Notes: generated by a model from the letters alone, not told the origin. Positions 15,065 through 23,783 are shown, counted from the first letter of the stretch. The stretch: DNA of 56,556 bases from Gammaproteobacteria bacterium (GCA_020851975.1 JADZBS010000112.1:1-56556); one strand, 5' to 3'. A program made the numbers and translations.

Positions 15065-16012
15065 TCAGCGCTGCTCGGGTGTGGCCCCGGCCGGGCGCAG
15101 GAAGGCACCGTCGTGGCCGAGCGTGGCGAGACCGGGCCCCGGCACGGCGTCGAACCAGGCCTCGATGAGCCGGAAGGCGACGGAAGCGCGTGGCGGCAGC
15201 ACGACGGCGCCGGCGGCGAGATCTTCGCGCGTGAACCACCGCGCCTCGGCGAGCTCGGCGTCGTTCGTGCGGATGGCATCGCTCGCGGCCATGGCGTGAA
15301 AGCCGATCATGAGCGAGGCGGGGAATGGCCAGGGCTGCGAGGCCTGGTAACTGCATTCGCCGACCTGGATGTCGGATTCCTCGGCGACCTCGCGGCGCAC
15401 GGCGTCTTCGAGCGACTCGCCGGGCTCGACGAAACCGGCGATGGTGGAGAAGCGTTGCGCCGGCCAACTGGCCTGCCTGCCGAGCAGGCAGTGCCGGTCG
15501 CGGTGCACGAGCACGATGATCGCCGGGTCGAGACGCGGAAAACTGCGCTGTCCGCAGCCCGGGTTGCTGCACGCGAGCACGAAGCCGCCGTCCTCCACCT
15601 GGTTCACGCCGCCGCAGGCGCCGCAGTGCCGGTGCTGGCGGTGCCAGTTCACCATGGCCCGCGCATAGACGAGGAGTCCGGCATCAGGCTCCGCAACGCG
15701 GCCGATCAGCTCGCGCAGCCCGCCGAACTCGCCGGGTATCGCGGGTGGCTCCGGTCCGGCGAGGGCGATGGCAAACAACGGCCGGCCCTCTTCGAGACCG
15801 AGGAAGATGCCCTGCGGCGGCAGGAGAGCGCCGAGGTCGGCGCGTGTCAGGCGCGCGGCCGCGGCGTCATGGATCAGGCAGCGCGCATCCCACACCGGCA
15901 GGAAGCGGGCCGCGCTGTCCTGCCAGGCTGCCGCGAGCGCGGCGCTGTCGCGGCGCAGGGCGGCGGCGCGGTCGATGCGGGTGCCGGAGAAATGGGTCGG
16001 TGGGAGGGGCAT
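15065..16012 (-). CDS. nudC: NADH pyrophosphatase / NAD-RNA decapping Nudix enzyme
   Basis: About 315 residues from ATG 16012 (GTG 16042 is possible but would overlap flhC-like). A zinc ribbon (CGACGG then CSNPGCGQ) precedes the Nudix box GFVEPGESLEDAVRREVAEE, and the NudC-specific SQPWPFPASLM motif follows. NudC hydrolyses NAD(H) and removes NAD caps from RNA 5' ends. It sits between the flhC-like gene (16 bp) and the TANGO2-like gene (3 bp), in one transcription unit. Confidence 0.92.
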   Translation of the reverse strand: MPLPPTHFSGTRIDRAAALRRDSAALAAAWQDSAARFLPVWDARCLIHDAAAARLTRADLGALLPPQGIFLGLEEGRPLFAIALAGPEPPAIPGEFGGLRELIGRVAEPDAGLLVYARAMVNWHRQHRHCGACGGVNQVEDGGFVLACSNPGCGQRSFPRLDPAIIVLVHRDRHCLLGRQASWPAQRFSTIAGFVEPGESLEDAVRREVAEESDIQVGECSYQASQPWPFPASLMIGFHAMAASDAIRTNDAELAEARWFTREDLAAGAVVLPPRASVAFRLIEAWFDAVPGPGLATLGHDGAFLRPAGATPEQR

Positions 16013-16028
16013 GGCTGCGGGTGCCGGG

Positions 16029-16601
16029 TCAGGCGCGAGCACCCGGGCGCTGGTCTTTCATCTCGCAGAACGGGCAGTGCCGGTAGTCGAGCGCATAGGC
16101 GTCCTGGACGTAATGCCCGCCGCAGAGTGCGCAGGTGGCGAAATACAGTTCGCGGCTGTCCACGAGCGACTGGTACAGATTCCACGCCCACTCGAACGAC
16201 AGCCGCGGTTCCGGATGCAGGTCGCGATAGGCCTCGAACGCCTGGCACAGGCGCTGGCCGAGCGCGATGCGGTCGGCCCCGGCCACGCGTTCCAGGCGGC
16301 CCTCGCGGCCGAGTTCACCGGCGTGGCAGAGCAGGAACAGGCCGGCGAGCACGGTGGCTTCCAGCTGGCGCGGTGCGGAACTGACGAACTGCGCGATGCG
16401 CCGGGGCGACTTGCCGCGCTGTCGACGCACCGTCGTCGCGCCGGCAGCCTTGAAGTAGGCGCCGTAGATCTTGCGGATGCGGTCTTCGCTGAGACCCGTG
16501 CAGGCGCGGATGGTACCGGTGCGGGCCTCGTGCCGGATCATGCGTACCGCGAGATCGAACCGGTCGAGTTCGGCCGCATAGCGATGGTCGGTGACACGCA
16601 T
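16029..16601 (-). CDS. FlhC-like transcription regulator
   Basis: 190 residues, the size of E. coli FlhC (192). The N-terminus has helices like FlhC (LDRFDLAVRMIRHEARTGTI, then TGLSEDRIRKIYGAYF matching the LSRGRLIKLYKEL region). A WAWNLYQSLVDSRELYFATC stretch leads into the four zinc cysteines as C-x2-C and C-x2-C (CALCGG, CPFC). FlhC pairs with FlhD to activate flagellar class II promoters. Here no flagellar gene is near; instead a divergent FlhD-like gene lies 134 bp away across a perfect palindrome. GGAGGAATTC gives a strong ribosome site 4-9 nt before ATG 16601, so the longer in-frame ATG at 16694, whose reading would run through the palindrome, is rejected. The target regulon is unknown. 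Confidence 0.8.
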   Translation of the reverse strand: MRVTDHRYAAELDRFDLAVRMIRHEARTGTIRACTGLSEDRIRKIYGAYFKAAGATTVRRQRGKSPRRIAQFVSSAPRQLEATVLAGLFLLCHAGELGREGRLERVAGADRIALGQRLCQAFEAYRDLHPEPRLSFEWAWNLYQSLVDSRELYFATCALCGGHYVQDAYALDYRHCPFCEMKDQRPGARA

Positions 16602-16664
16602 CGCGAATTCCTCCGAGTTGTGAAATTTCGCTCTAAATGACCTTTTATTGACGTTTTCATGCCA

Positions 16665-16688
16665 TATGTGGGAAAAATTTCCCACATA
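16665..16688. promoter_or_regulatory. perfect 24-bp palindrome between the flhC-like and flhD-like genes
   Basis: Arms TATGTGGGAAA and TTTCCCACATA are exact inverted repeats around AA. The site sits in the AT-rich divergent control region, about 8 bp before a possible -10 (TATAGT, 16696-16701) of the flhD-like gene. It does not resemble the known FlhDC box. It is probably the operator of a dimeric regulator controlling both genes. Confidence 0.65.
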
Positions 16689-16735
16689 CGGCATCTATAG
16701 TACTCGCAGTCTCCCGGGAAGCGAGGAGGGTCCAA

Positions 16736-17359
16736 ATGCGATGTGAAGCGCCGGATTCGCACTTCTTCGCCGAGTTGCGGGACCTCAACCTGGCATTCCT
16801 GTCGCTGGCGGTGGCCGGCCGACAGGTCACTCACGGACCGGTGTTCGGTCTCGACGGCGTGGTGCTCGAAGGGCTGGCGCGACTCGGTCCGGCGCAGCTC
16901 GAGACCGTGGCGCTGGTGCCCTGCCTGCTCGTAGCCTTCACGACGCACGCGGGACGCGCCGTCCTGCGGACGGCGGAGCCCTCGCCCGTGGCCGACCGCG
17001 CCTGGCTCGAGCAGGCGCGGCTGTTCACCGCCGGGCTCCTGACCTACCTGCGCCAGGCGGTGCACCACGACCCGCTGCGCGCGGCCCTGTGCGTCGGCCG
17101 TGCCGGCTGGCTGCCGGTGCCGGAGGCACGCGGCCGCGACATCCGGGCCGAGGCCGATGGCGCGATGCGACACCTCGAGGCGCGCTTCCGCGCCTGCGAC
17201 CGGTTCTGGCCCGACCTGGTGCGCGCAGCCCGCGACGGGCACCCGGAGCGGCTGAAGCTCGCGCGGCTCACCGCCATCCAGCTCGCCACGGTGGAGACCC
17301 GGAGCGTCCCTCCGGGCGCCATCGTGGCGTCGCCGCCGGCGCTGGCCCTCGTGCGCTAG
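16736..17359 (+). CDS. FlhD-like regulator with C-terminal extension
   Basis: 207 residues from ATG 16736 behind GCGAGGAGGG. Residues about 8-105 align by eye with FlhD: AELRDLNLAFLSLAV with FlhD's I-x-D-I-N-L-S-Y-L-L-L-A, GPVFGLDGVVLEGLARL with MFRLG-type sequence, LGPAQLETVALVPCLLVAF with L-x-L-P-Q-M-x-K-L-A, and LEQARLFTAGLLTYLRQ with IHTGIMLSTRLL. FlhD is about 116 residues; the extra 95-residue tail (RFWPDLVRAARDGHPERLKL and beyond) is unexplained. Its divergent FlhC-like partner suggests they form a heteromer, here not arranged as an operon. The similarity is distant, so this is a hypothesis with good pattern support. Confidence 0.6.
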   Translation: MRCEAPDSHFFAELRDLNLAFLSLAVAGRQVTHGPVFGLDGVVLEGLARLGPAQLETVALVPCLLVAFTTHAGRAVLRTAEPSPVADRAWLEQARLFTAGLLTYLRQAVHHDPLRAALCVGRAGWLPVPEARGRDIRAEADGAMRHLEARFRACDRFWPDLVRAARDGHPERLKLARLTAIQLATVETRSVPPGAIVASPPALALVR

Positions 17360-17409
17360 GGCGCCGGGCCGGTGGCCGGACTGCGGCGCCCCATGCACAA
17401 TGGCGCGCC

Positions 17410-18348
17410 ATGCTGGCGCTGCAGGTACGCGATCTCGTCAAGACCTACCCGAACGGTGTGCAGGCGCTGCGCGGCCTCGACCTCGACGTGCCGCAGGGCG
17501 AGTTCTTCGCACTGCTCGGGCCGAACGGGGCCGGCAAGACCACGCTGATCGGCATCATCACCTCGCTGGTGAACAAGACTGCCGGCGAGGTGCGGGTCTT
17601 CGGCCACGATCTCGGGCGCGAGGCCGCAGCGGCGCGCGCCTGCGTTGGCGTGGTGCCCCAGGAGATCAACATCAACTACTGGGACTCGGTGCAGAACATC
17701 GTCACCACCCAGGCCGGTTTCTACGGCATGACACCGCGGCGGGCGCGCTCGCGCGCCGAGACCTGCCTGCGCCGGCTGCAGCTCTGGGACCGGCGGCGTG
17801 ACAGCGGCCGCAGCCTGTCGGGCGGCATGAAAAGACGGCTGATGATCGCCCGCGCGCTGGTGCACGAACCCCGGCTGCTGATCCTCGACGAGCCCACCGC
17901 CGGCGTGGACATCGAGATCCGCCGCTCGATGTGGGACCTGCTGCGGGAACTCAACGAGGCCGGCACCACGATCATCCTCACCACGCACTATCTCGAGGAA
18001 GCCGAGTGCCTGTGCCGGCACGTGGCCATCATCGACCACGGCCGGATCGTGGAGCGCGACGCCATGGCGCGCGTGCTGCGCAAGCTGCACGCCGAGACCT
18101 TTGTCCTGAACCTGCGCGAGGTCGTGACGGCCGCCCCGGCGCTTCCCGGCTACGACGTGCGACACCTCGACGACCACCAGCTCGAGGTGGAGGTCACCAA
18201 GGACCAGGATCTCAACGGCGTGTTCGCCGCTCTCTCCGCGGCAGGACTGCACGTGATCAGCATGCGCAACAAGGCCAACCGCCTCGAGGAGCTGTTCATG
18301 CGCCTCACCGCGCGCGAGGGCGCCACGCGCGCCGTGGAGGAGGCGTGA
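17410..18348 (+). CDS. ABC transporter ATP-binding protein (YadG-like)
   Basis: 312 residues. Walker A GPNGAGKTT near residue 37, signature LSGGMKRRL, Walker B LLILDEPT and the switch His in LTTHYLEEAE are all present, so it should be active. The C-terminal 80 residues form the usual regulatory extension of exporter ATPases of the YadG/ABC-2 group. It pairs with the permease that overlaps its stop by 4 nt. The exported substrate is not known for YadGH. Confidence 0.92.
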   Translation: MLALQVRDLVKTYPNGVQALRGLDLDVPQGEFFALLGPNGAGKTTLIGIITSLVNKTAGEVRVFGHDLGREAAAARACVGVVPQEININYWDSVQNIVTTQAGFYGMTPRRARSRAETCLRRLQLWDRRRDSGRSLSGGMKRRLMIARALVHEPRLLILDEPTAGVDIEIRRSMWDLLRELNEAGTTIILTTHYLEEAECLCRHVAIIDHGRIVERDAMARVLRKLHAETFVLNLREVVTAAPALPGYDVRHLDDHQLEVEVTKDQDLNGVFAALSAAGLHVISMRNKANRLEELFMRLTAREGATRAVEEA

Positions 18349-19118
18349 GCCTGCGCACCCAGGTTGTCGCGCTCCACACGCTGGTGCGCAAGGAGTACAC
18401 GCGCGTCTTTCGCATCTGGGTGCAGACGCTGGTGCCACCGGCGGTCACCACGGCCCTCTATTTCCTCATCTTCGGCAACGTCATCGGCCGGCGCATCGGC
18501 CCGATGGACGGCTTCGACTACGCGCAGTTCATCGCGCCCGGGCTGATCATGATGCAGGTGATCACCAACGCCTACGGCAACGTGGTTTCCTCCTTCTTCT
18601 CGGCCAAGATGCAGCGCCATCTCGAGGAGCTGCTGGTGGCGCCGATGGCCACCTGGACCATCGTGCTCGGCTACACGGTTGGCGGCGTGCTGCGGGGCCT
18701 CGGCGTGGCCACCGCCGTGACGGCCGTGGCGCTGGTATTCACGCGCCTGCACATCACCCACGTGCTGGTGACGTTCTCGGTGATCGTGCTCACCGCCTTC
18801 GTGTTCTCGCTCGGCGGGCTCATCAACGCCATCCTCGCCACCAACTTCGATGACGTCTCGATCGTGCCCGCCTTCGTGCTGACGCCACTGAGTTACCTCG
18901 GCGGCGTGTTCTACTCCATCGATCTGCTGCCGGAGTTCGCCCGGCGGCTGTCGCTCGCCAACCCGATCCTCTACATGGTCAATGCCTTCCGCTACGGCAT
19001 GCTCGGCGTGTCCGACGTCGGCATCGGCACGGCCTACGCCATCATCCTCGGTTTCGCCGCGGTGCTGTTCGCGACCTGCATGCTGCTGATTCACCGCGGC
19101 ACGGGCATCCGCACCTGA
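18345..19118 (+). CDS. ABC-2 type permease (YadH-like)
   Basis: 257 residues from GTG 18345, overlapping the ATPase stop as GTGA. About six transmembrane helices are visible, with the ABC-2 signature region near ATNFDDVSIVPAFVLTPLSY and GGVFYSIDLLPEFARRLSLA. Together with the ATPase it makes a dimeric inner-membrane exporter. The NFDDVSIV and LTPLSYLGGVFYS stretches are those of the YadH group. Confidence 0.92.
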   Translation: MSLRTQVVALHTLVRKEYTRVFRIWVQTLVPPAVTTALYFLIFGNVIGRRIGPMDGFDYAQFIAPGLIMMQVITNAYGNVVSSFFSAKMQRHLEELLVAPMATWTIVLGYTVGGVLRGLGVATAVTAVALVFTRLHITHVLVTFSVIVLTAFVFSLGGLINAILATNFDDVSIVPAFVLTPLSYLGGVFYSIDLLPEFARRLSLANPILYMVNAFRYGMLGVSDVGIGTAYAIILGFAAVLFATCMLLIHRGTGIRT

Positions 19119-19146
19119 GCCGCAGCCGGCGCGGTACCATCGCCCC

Positions 19147-19815
19147 ATGTGCGGGCGCTTCGCGTTCTACTCGCCGCGACAGGCGGTGCTCGACACCTTC
19201 GGTGTGTCGCTGCCCTTCGAGGTCGTGCCGCGCTACAACGTGGCGCCGACACAGCCGGTGGTGGCGCTGCGCGCCGCGGCGGGCGGGGCGATCGAAGGTG
19301 TGCAACTGCGCTGGGGCCTGGTGCCGTTCTGGGCGCGCGACCCCGGCATCGGCAACCGGCTGATCAACGCGCGCGCCGAGACCCTCGGCGGGAAGCCCGC
19401 TTTCCGCGACGCGCTGCGCCGCCGCCGCTGCGCGGTGCTCGCCAGCGGCTTCTACGAGTGGCGGCGCGACACCACCGGCAGGACGCCGTTCTACATCGCT
19501 GCCGCCGACGGCCGGCCGCTCGCCTTCGCCGGTCTGTGGGAACGATGGGAGCGGGGCGAGGCGCCTCTCGAGACCTGCACCCTCGTCACCACCGAGGCGA
19601 ACGGCGCGATGCGCGCCCTGCACGAGCGCATGCCGGTGATCCTGGCGCCGCAGGCCGTGGCCGCCTGGCTCGCGCCCGGCCAGCCGTTGCCGACGCTCGC
19701 CGCCCTGCTGCGCCCCGCGCCGGAGGACCTGCTCACCTGGCACGAAGTCGGGCGCGCGGTGAACAACCCGGCCCACGACGGCGCCGACCTCATCCGGCCG
19801 CGCGCCGTCGGCTGA
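19147..19815 (+). CDS. SRAP-domain protein (YedK/HMCES), abasic-site DNA-protein crosslinker
   Basis: 222 residues. Cys2 after the initiator Met (MCGRF) is the residue that forms a thiazolidine bond with abasic sites in single-stranded DNA. NARAET, the FYEW glutamate and the LHERMPVIL histidine complete the active site. It shields abasic sites at replication forks. A TACCAT hexamer lies 6 nt before the ATG with no ribosome-binding sequence, so the mRNA may be leaderless. It is an isolated gene downstream of the ABC exporter. Confidence 0.93.
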   Translation: MCGRFAFYSPRQAVLDTFGVSLPFEVVPRYNVAPTQPVVALRAAAGGAIEGVQLRWGLVPFWARDPGIGNRLINARAETLGGKPAFRDALRRRRCAVLASGFYEWRRDTTGRTPFYIAAADGRPLAFAGLWERWERGEAPLETCTLVTTEANGAMRALHERMPVILAPQAVAAWLAPGQPLPTLAALLRPAPEDLLTWHEVGRAVNNPAHDGADLIRPRAVG

Positions 19816-19872
19816 GGGCGGGAAGCGGGCCGCGGCCGCGCGCGGTGCCATGCCCGGAAGGCGCAGCGCGCG

Positions 19873-19894
19873 TAAATAGACAAGTGGTCATTTA
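19873..19894. promoter_or_regulatory. possible TetR operator before the flavin oxygenase gene
   Basis: An imperfect inverted repeat, TAAATaGAC and GTCATTTA around AAGTG, lies 54 bp before the oxygenase ATG in an otherwise GC-rich stretch. Its position and size suit the TetR regulator encoded downstream. Confidence 0.35.
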
Positions 19895-19947
19895 ATGCGG
19901 TAGATTCCCCGGCAGGATCGTCACTCACCGACCGCCGGGGGCACACC

Positions 19948-21099
19948 ATGCCAGCAAGCGACCAGGAACTGATCGATCGCGCCAGGGCGCTCATTCCCGC
20001 CATCAAGGCCCGTGCGTCGCAAACCGAATCCCTGCGCAAGCTCCACGACGACACGCTCAGGGAGCTGCTCGACGCCGAATTGGTCCAGATGTTCGTGCCG
20101 AAGCGTTGGGGCGGATCGGAGGCCGACCTGAGGACCATGCTCGAGGTGGTCGCCGCCATCAGCAGCGCTTGCGTGTCCAGCGGCTGGATCACGGCGTTCT
20201 TCATCTCGCACAACGTCTACGTGGCGAAGCTCTCGTTCCAGGCCCAGGAAGAGCTGTTCGGTTCCCGCGGCTACGTGCTGTTGCCCGCGGCCAATGCGCC
20301 GACGATGAGTGCCCGCCGGGTGCCAGGTGGCTGGGAAGTGACCGGGCGCGCTTCATGGGCCTCCGGCATCATGCACGCCGACTGGATGCTGGTTACCGGC
20401 ATCACCCCGGAAGGCCTGCGCATCTTCGTCCTGCCGGTCGAGGATCTGCAGGTGGACGACGTCTGGCACTTTGCCGGCATGGCGGGCACCGGCAGCAATG
20501 ACGTCATCATTGAAAATGCTTTCGTGCCGGACCACCGCACACTGTCCGCTGCCGAATTCCTCGGCGGGCCCACTCCGGGCAACGCGCACCACCAGAATCC
20601 GCTGTATACCATCCCGCTGTTGACCCTCGCTTACTGCACCATTGTCCCGGTCATCACGGGTGGCGTCGGCGGTGCTCTGCGGGAATATGAAAACATGGTG
20701 GCAGGACGCGTGCGGAACTTCGGTGGCGCAGTCGTGAAGGATCAGCAGCATTCCCACATCATGCTCGGCGAAATGCAGATCGCCACGCGGATTGCCGATG
20801 ACCTGGCGCGCCTGGCGTTCGACCGGACTCATGCGATCTTGCACACCCGGCCGTTCCAGCTGGAGGACAGGCTGGCACTGAAGGGGCACGTGGCCTGGGT
20901 ATCGAAACATTGCCGCGGCCTGATCAACGACATGATGAGCAATGCCGGTGCCACGAGTTTTCATCTCAGCCAGCCGCTGCAACGCTACTGGCGGGACCTG
21001 AACACAGTCTGCTCGCACGCCTTCTGGGACTGGGATACCTCGCGGGAGCTGGTCGGTCGCCGACAGCTGGATCTGCCTGTGAAACACCCGCTGGTCTGA
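19948..21099 (+). CDS. acyl-CoA dehydrogenase-fold flavin oxygenase (HsaA/HpaB-C2 type)
   Basis: 383 residues with the acyl-CoA dehydrogenase fold, but in the branch of two-component flavin monooxygenases (HsaA, C2 of 4-hydroxyphenylacetate hydroxylase) and desulfurisation enzymes. The N-terminal helix bundle includes LHDDTLRELLDAELVQMFVP, RWGGSEADLRTM and SSGWITAFFISHN. The middle ASWASGIMHADWMLV and GTGSNDVIIENAFVPDH are typical, and an NAGATSFHLSQPLQRYWRDL stretch near the C-terminus marks the active-site region. It would use reduced flavin from a separate reductase, not found here, to oxidise an aromatic or steroid ring. The TetR gene 11 bp downstream suggests substrate-induced control. 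Confidence 0.8.
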   Translation: MPASDQELIDRARALIPAIKARASQTESLRKLHDDTLRELLDAELVQMFVPKRWGGSEADLRTMLEVVAAISSACVSSGWITAFFISHNVYVAKLSFQAQEELFGSRGYVLLPAANAPTMSARRVPGGWEVTGRASWASGIMHADWMLVTGITPEGLRIFVLPVEDLQVDDVWHFAGMAGTGSNDVIIENAFVPDHRTLSAAEFLGGPTPGNAHHQNPLYTIPLLTLAYCTIVPVITGGVGGALREYENMVAGRVRNFGGAVVKDQQHSHIMLGEMQIATRIADDLARLAFDRTHAILHTRPFQLEDRLALKGHVAWVSKHCRGLINDMMSNAGATSFHLSQPLQRYWRDLNTVCSHAFWDWDTSRELVGRRQLDLPVKHPLV

Positions 21100-21110
21100 C
21101 CCGCCGGCCG

Positions 21111-21791
21111 ATGAGAAGGCTGATCGATGCGCCTGTGCGCCGACGCAGAGGCCGCCCCCCGCAGGACGGCACGCAGGCCGTCGACGTAAGCCGGTGCCTG
21201 CACGTGGCCCTGGAGGTATTCGCCGAACTCGGCTACGAGGGCACATCGGTCCGCGAGATTGCCCGCAAGCTGGGCGTCAGCCACGGCTTGTTGAACGCCA
21301 GGTTCGGTTCGAAGCATGCGCTATGGATGGCTGCCGTGAGCTATGGCATGGACCATCTCCACAGCCATATGGCGCGCATCGACGGCACGCCCGACCTGCA
21401 GGCCGATCTGGTGGAACAGATGCGCTGCGCCTGCCGGAATTTCCTGCTGGGGCTGGTGGAAACTCCGGCCATCATCCAGCTGATGAACACCGAGGGAGGA
21501 CGCCGCAGCGAGCGCCTGGATCACATCGTCGGCACCTTCTTCCGCGGCCGCACCTGGCGCATCGACACGTTGCTGAAGCAGGGGCAGAAGCAGGGCGTCT
21601 TCCGCCCGGTCCATACTGCAGTGCCATTTACCTTGCTGGCGCACGGCGCAGGCGCCCTGGTGATACTGCGGCCGCTGGTGGAAGCGGTCGATGTCCGGCT
21701 GGGAAAGTCGTCCGGCAAGCTCATGCGTGCGGCAGAGGAAGCCGTCGACGTCCTCGTGCGTGGACTGCTGACCGGGCCAGGACCCGGGTGA
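21111..21791 (+). CDS. TetR-family repressor
   Basis: 226 residues. An arginine-rich start (VRRRRGRPPQ) precedes the TetR helix-turn-helix: CLHVALEVFAELGYEGTSVR and EIARKLGVSHGLLNARFGSK. The ligand domain (residues about 85-220) is helical and specific to the subgroup. It lies 11 bp after the flavin oxygenase and probably controls it from the palindrome at 19873-19894. The inducer is unknown, though an aromatic compound fits the neighbour. Confidence 0.88.
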   Translation: MRRLIDAPVRRRRGRPPQDGTQAVDVSRCLHVALEVFAELGYEGTSVREIARKLGVSHGLLNARFGSKHALWMAAVSYGMDHLHSHMARIDGTPDLQADLVEQMRCACRNFLLGLVETPAIIQLMNTEGGRRSERLDHIVGTFFRGRTWRIDTLLKQGQKQGVFRPVHTAVPFTLLAHGAGALVILRPLVEAVDVRLGKSSGKLMRAAEEAVDVLVRGLLTGPGPG

Positions 21792-21819
21792 CCCGCCGGG
21801 CCAGCCGGGCCGCGCGTCG

Positions 21820-22731
21820 TCAGCTGAAGTTACGAAACGGCCCGATGCCGAGCACGAGCCCAGCGGCGACGCCGACGAGCATGAACCCGCCGAGCATCGC
21901 CGGTGTCACGGGCTCGCCGAGGAAGAGCCACCCCCAGAAGATCCCGAAGGCGGGCAGCAGGAAGGTGACGGCGGAGATCTGCGTGGCGCCGATGCGGGCG
22001 ATGAGCTGGTAGTAGAGGAAGAACGCGAGCGCCGAGCAGAACAGGGCGAGCGCGGCTACGGCCAGCCAGGCACCGGCCGGCGGCATGCCTGCCGGCAGGC
22101 TCACTGCGGCGAACGGGGCCAGCACCAGCGCCGCGAACAGCATGGTGCTGGCCGCAGCCCCGTGGGCCGGCAGGCCGGCCAGGTGCTTCTTGGTGTAGGT
22201 GCCGGCGAAGCCGTAGCACACCGTGGCAGCGATGCAGGCGAGCGCGGCGAGGACGACCTCACGGTCGAGGGCCACCGGACCGAGCTGCACCAGCAGTGCC
22301 ACCCCGGCCATGCCGGCCGCCACGCCGGCGAATACCCGCCAGCTGAGCCGCTCGCCGAGCATGAAGGCGGAGAAGAACGCTGCCCAGATCGGCATGAGCG
22401 AGTTCAGGATCGCCGAGTACCCGGTCGGTAGGTGGATTGCGGCGTAGGCGAAGAGGACGAAGGGAATGCCGGTGTTGAAAGCCCCGACGACGAGAAAGCC
22501 GCGCCAGTGCTGCGCGGCGAGCAGCGGCCGGCGCGCAAGCAGCGTGTAGGCGGCGAGCACCGCACCGGCGATGAGCACGCGCAGCTCGGCGGTCGCGAGC
22601 GCACCGAAATGCGGTGCAGCGATGCGCATGAACAGGAACGACCCGCCGAAGAGGGCTGCCAGCGACAGGAAGCGCAGGAGGTCGGAGGTTCTCACGCGGG
22701 CGGGCCAGGCGGCGAGACGAAGGGCCGCCAT
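21820..22731 (-). CDS. EamA/DMT-family permease
   Basis: 303 residues with ten predicted transmembrane helices in two EamA repeats. The second repeat ends FLGEPVTPAMLGGFMLVGVA, the usual drug/metabolite transporter signature. Such proteins export amino acids, metabolites or drugs across the inner membrane; nothing here fixes the substrate. Several in-frame starts exist; 22731 gives a slightly long N-terminus. It converges with the TetR gene, so it need not belong to that cluster. Confidence 0.85.
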   Translation of the reverse strand: MAALRLAAWPARVRTSDLLRFLSLAALFGGSFLFMRIAAPHFGALATAELRVLIAGAVLAAYTLLARRPLLAAQHWRGFLVVGAFNTGIPFVLFAYAAIHLPTGYSAILNSLMPIWAAFFSAFMLGERLSWRVFAGVAAGMAGVALLVQLGPVALDREVVLAALACIAATVCYGFAGTYTKKHLAGLPAHGAAASTMLFAALVLAPFAAVSLPAGMPPAGAWLAVAALALFCSALAFFLYYQLIARIGATQISAVTFLLPAFGIFWGWLFLGEPVTPAMLGGFMLVGVAAGLVLGIGPFRNFS

Positions 22732-22793
22732 GGTGCCCGCAGCCCGGCGCCGCCGTCCAGGGCGGTCCGCGGTTCGCGGCTACGGGTGGCGCA

Positions 22794-23783
22794 TCAGGGC
22801 AGCAGCGCTGTCCAGGTGGTCGTGATCGTCGCCTCGTACTGGCCGTTGCCGTCGGCGTCGACATCGAGGTACACCTCGTCGTCGGCCGTGTCCGAGACGA
22901 GCACGCTGCTGTTGTTGGCGCCGAGGATCTCGAACTGGCCTTCCAGCGGGAACTCCGCCGAATCGCGCTCGACCAGCGGGTCGATGGTTTCGAAGGTCAC
23001 CTTGCCGTCGGCCTGGCTGCTGCCGAGGGCTTCCGCGGTGAGCGTGCCGGAACCGGCCTTCGTGTAGACCCAGTCGTCGGGGTTGGTGATGTCGCTGTCC
23101 ACCGTGAGCTGGAAGTCGGTGAGCGTGCTCGCCTCGCCGTTGACTACGACGTCGAGCGAGCTGCCGGCGACGGCCACGGCGAGGAGGTCGTCGGCGCGCG
23201 TATCCATGTCGAGTTCGACCTCGCCGTCGAGGCGCAGCGACTCGCCGTCGGCCGTGAGCAGCAGGCGATCGAGCGTGGTCTCAGTCTCGAGCAGGAAGAA
23301 ACCACTGCCGAGGTCTCCTGAAAAGACTTCGACCCGCAGGTCGAGTTCGCCGTCGATGATGACGCCGTCGCCGTCGTTGCAGTTGTCGAAGTCGAGTTCG
23401 ATGGTGTCGTTCGGCGTGAGCGTACCCGCCGTCTCGATGTCGCTTGTGATGACGACGTCTCCGGCGACCAGGCATTCCAGGGTCGCGGTCTCGACCAGGC
23501 GGGCACCGGGTCCGCTGCCGTTGCCCGCGGCGGAGGCCATCATGGCGGCCTCGTCGAGTGGCGCGATCAACCCGAAGGCGAGATAGAGGCCGAAGTCGGA
23601 CAGCCAGGCGGCCCCGTCGACGGCGGTGAGCGTGGTACTGGTCACGTCGGCGGCATTGGCCTGGGTGATGGCCACGGCCTGCGCGGGGGTCGATGAGAAA
23701 TTCGAACCACCACCGCCACCGCCACAGCCGGCGAGCAGCGCCACGGTGAAGGTCGTGAGCCAGCCTGCGGGTCGGGTGCGCAT
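22794..23783 (-). CDS. lipoprotein with acidic beta-rich body, function unknown
   Basis: 329 residues from ATG 23783, with GGAGAG 8 nt before it. The lipobox LLAGC is followed by a run of glycines, a common spacer after lipidation. The mature part is rich in Asp, Thr and Glu with alternating hydrophobics (DTIELDFDNCNDGDGVIIDG, then ELDLRVEVFSGDLG), suggesting a beta-sandwich or beta-helix. DxDxDG-like loops (DVDADGNGQYE near the C-terminus) hint at calcium binding. The next gene on the strand is 62 bp away. No family recognised. Confidence 0.7.
   Translation of the reverse strand: MRTRPAGWLTTFTVALLAGCGGGGGGSNFSSTPAQAVAITQANAADVTSTTLTAVDGAAWLSDFGLYLAFGLIAPLDEAAMMASAAGNGSGPGARLVETATLECLVAGDVVITSDIETAGTLTPNDTIELDFDNCNDGDGVIIDGELDLRVEVFSGDLGSGFFLLETETTLDRLLLTADGESLRLDGEVELDMDTRADDLLAVAVAGSSLDVVVNGEASTLTDFQLTVDSDITNPDDWVYTKAGSGTLTAEALGSSQADGKVTFETIDPLVERDSAEFPLEGQFEILGANNSSVLVSDTADDEVYLDVDADGNGQYEATITTTWTALLP

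Noticed and set aside
16602-16694. Longer FlhC-like protein starting at 16694
   Set aside because: It would translate the palindrome and AT-rich control region; a strong ribosome site sits just before 16601.
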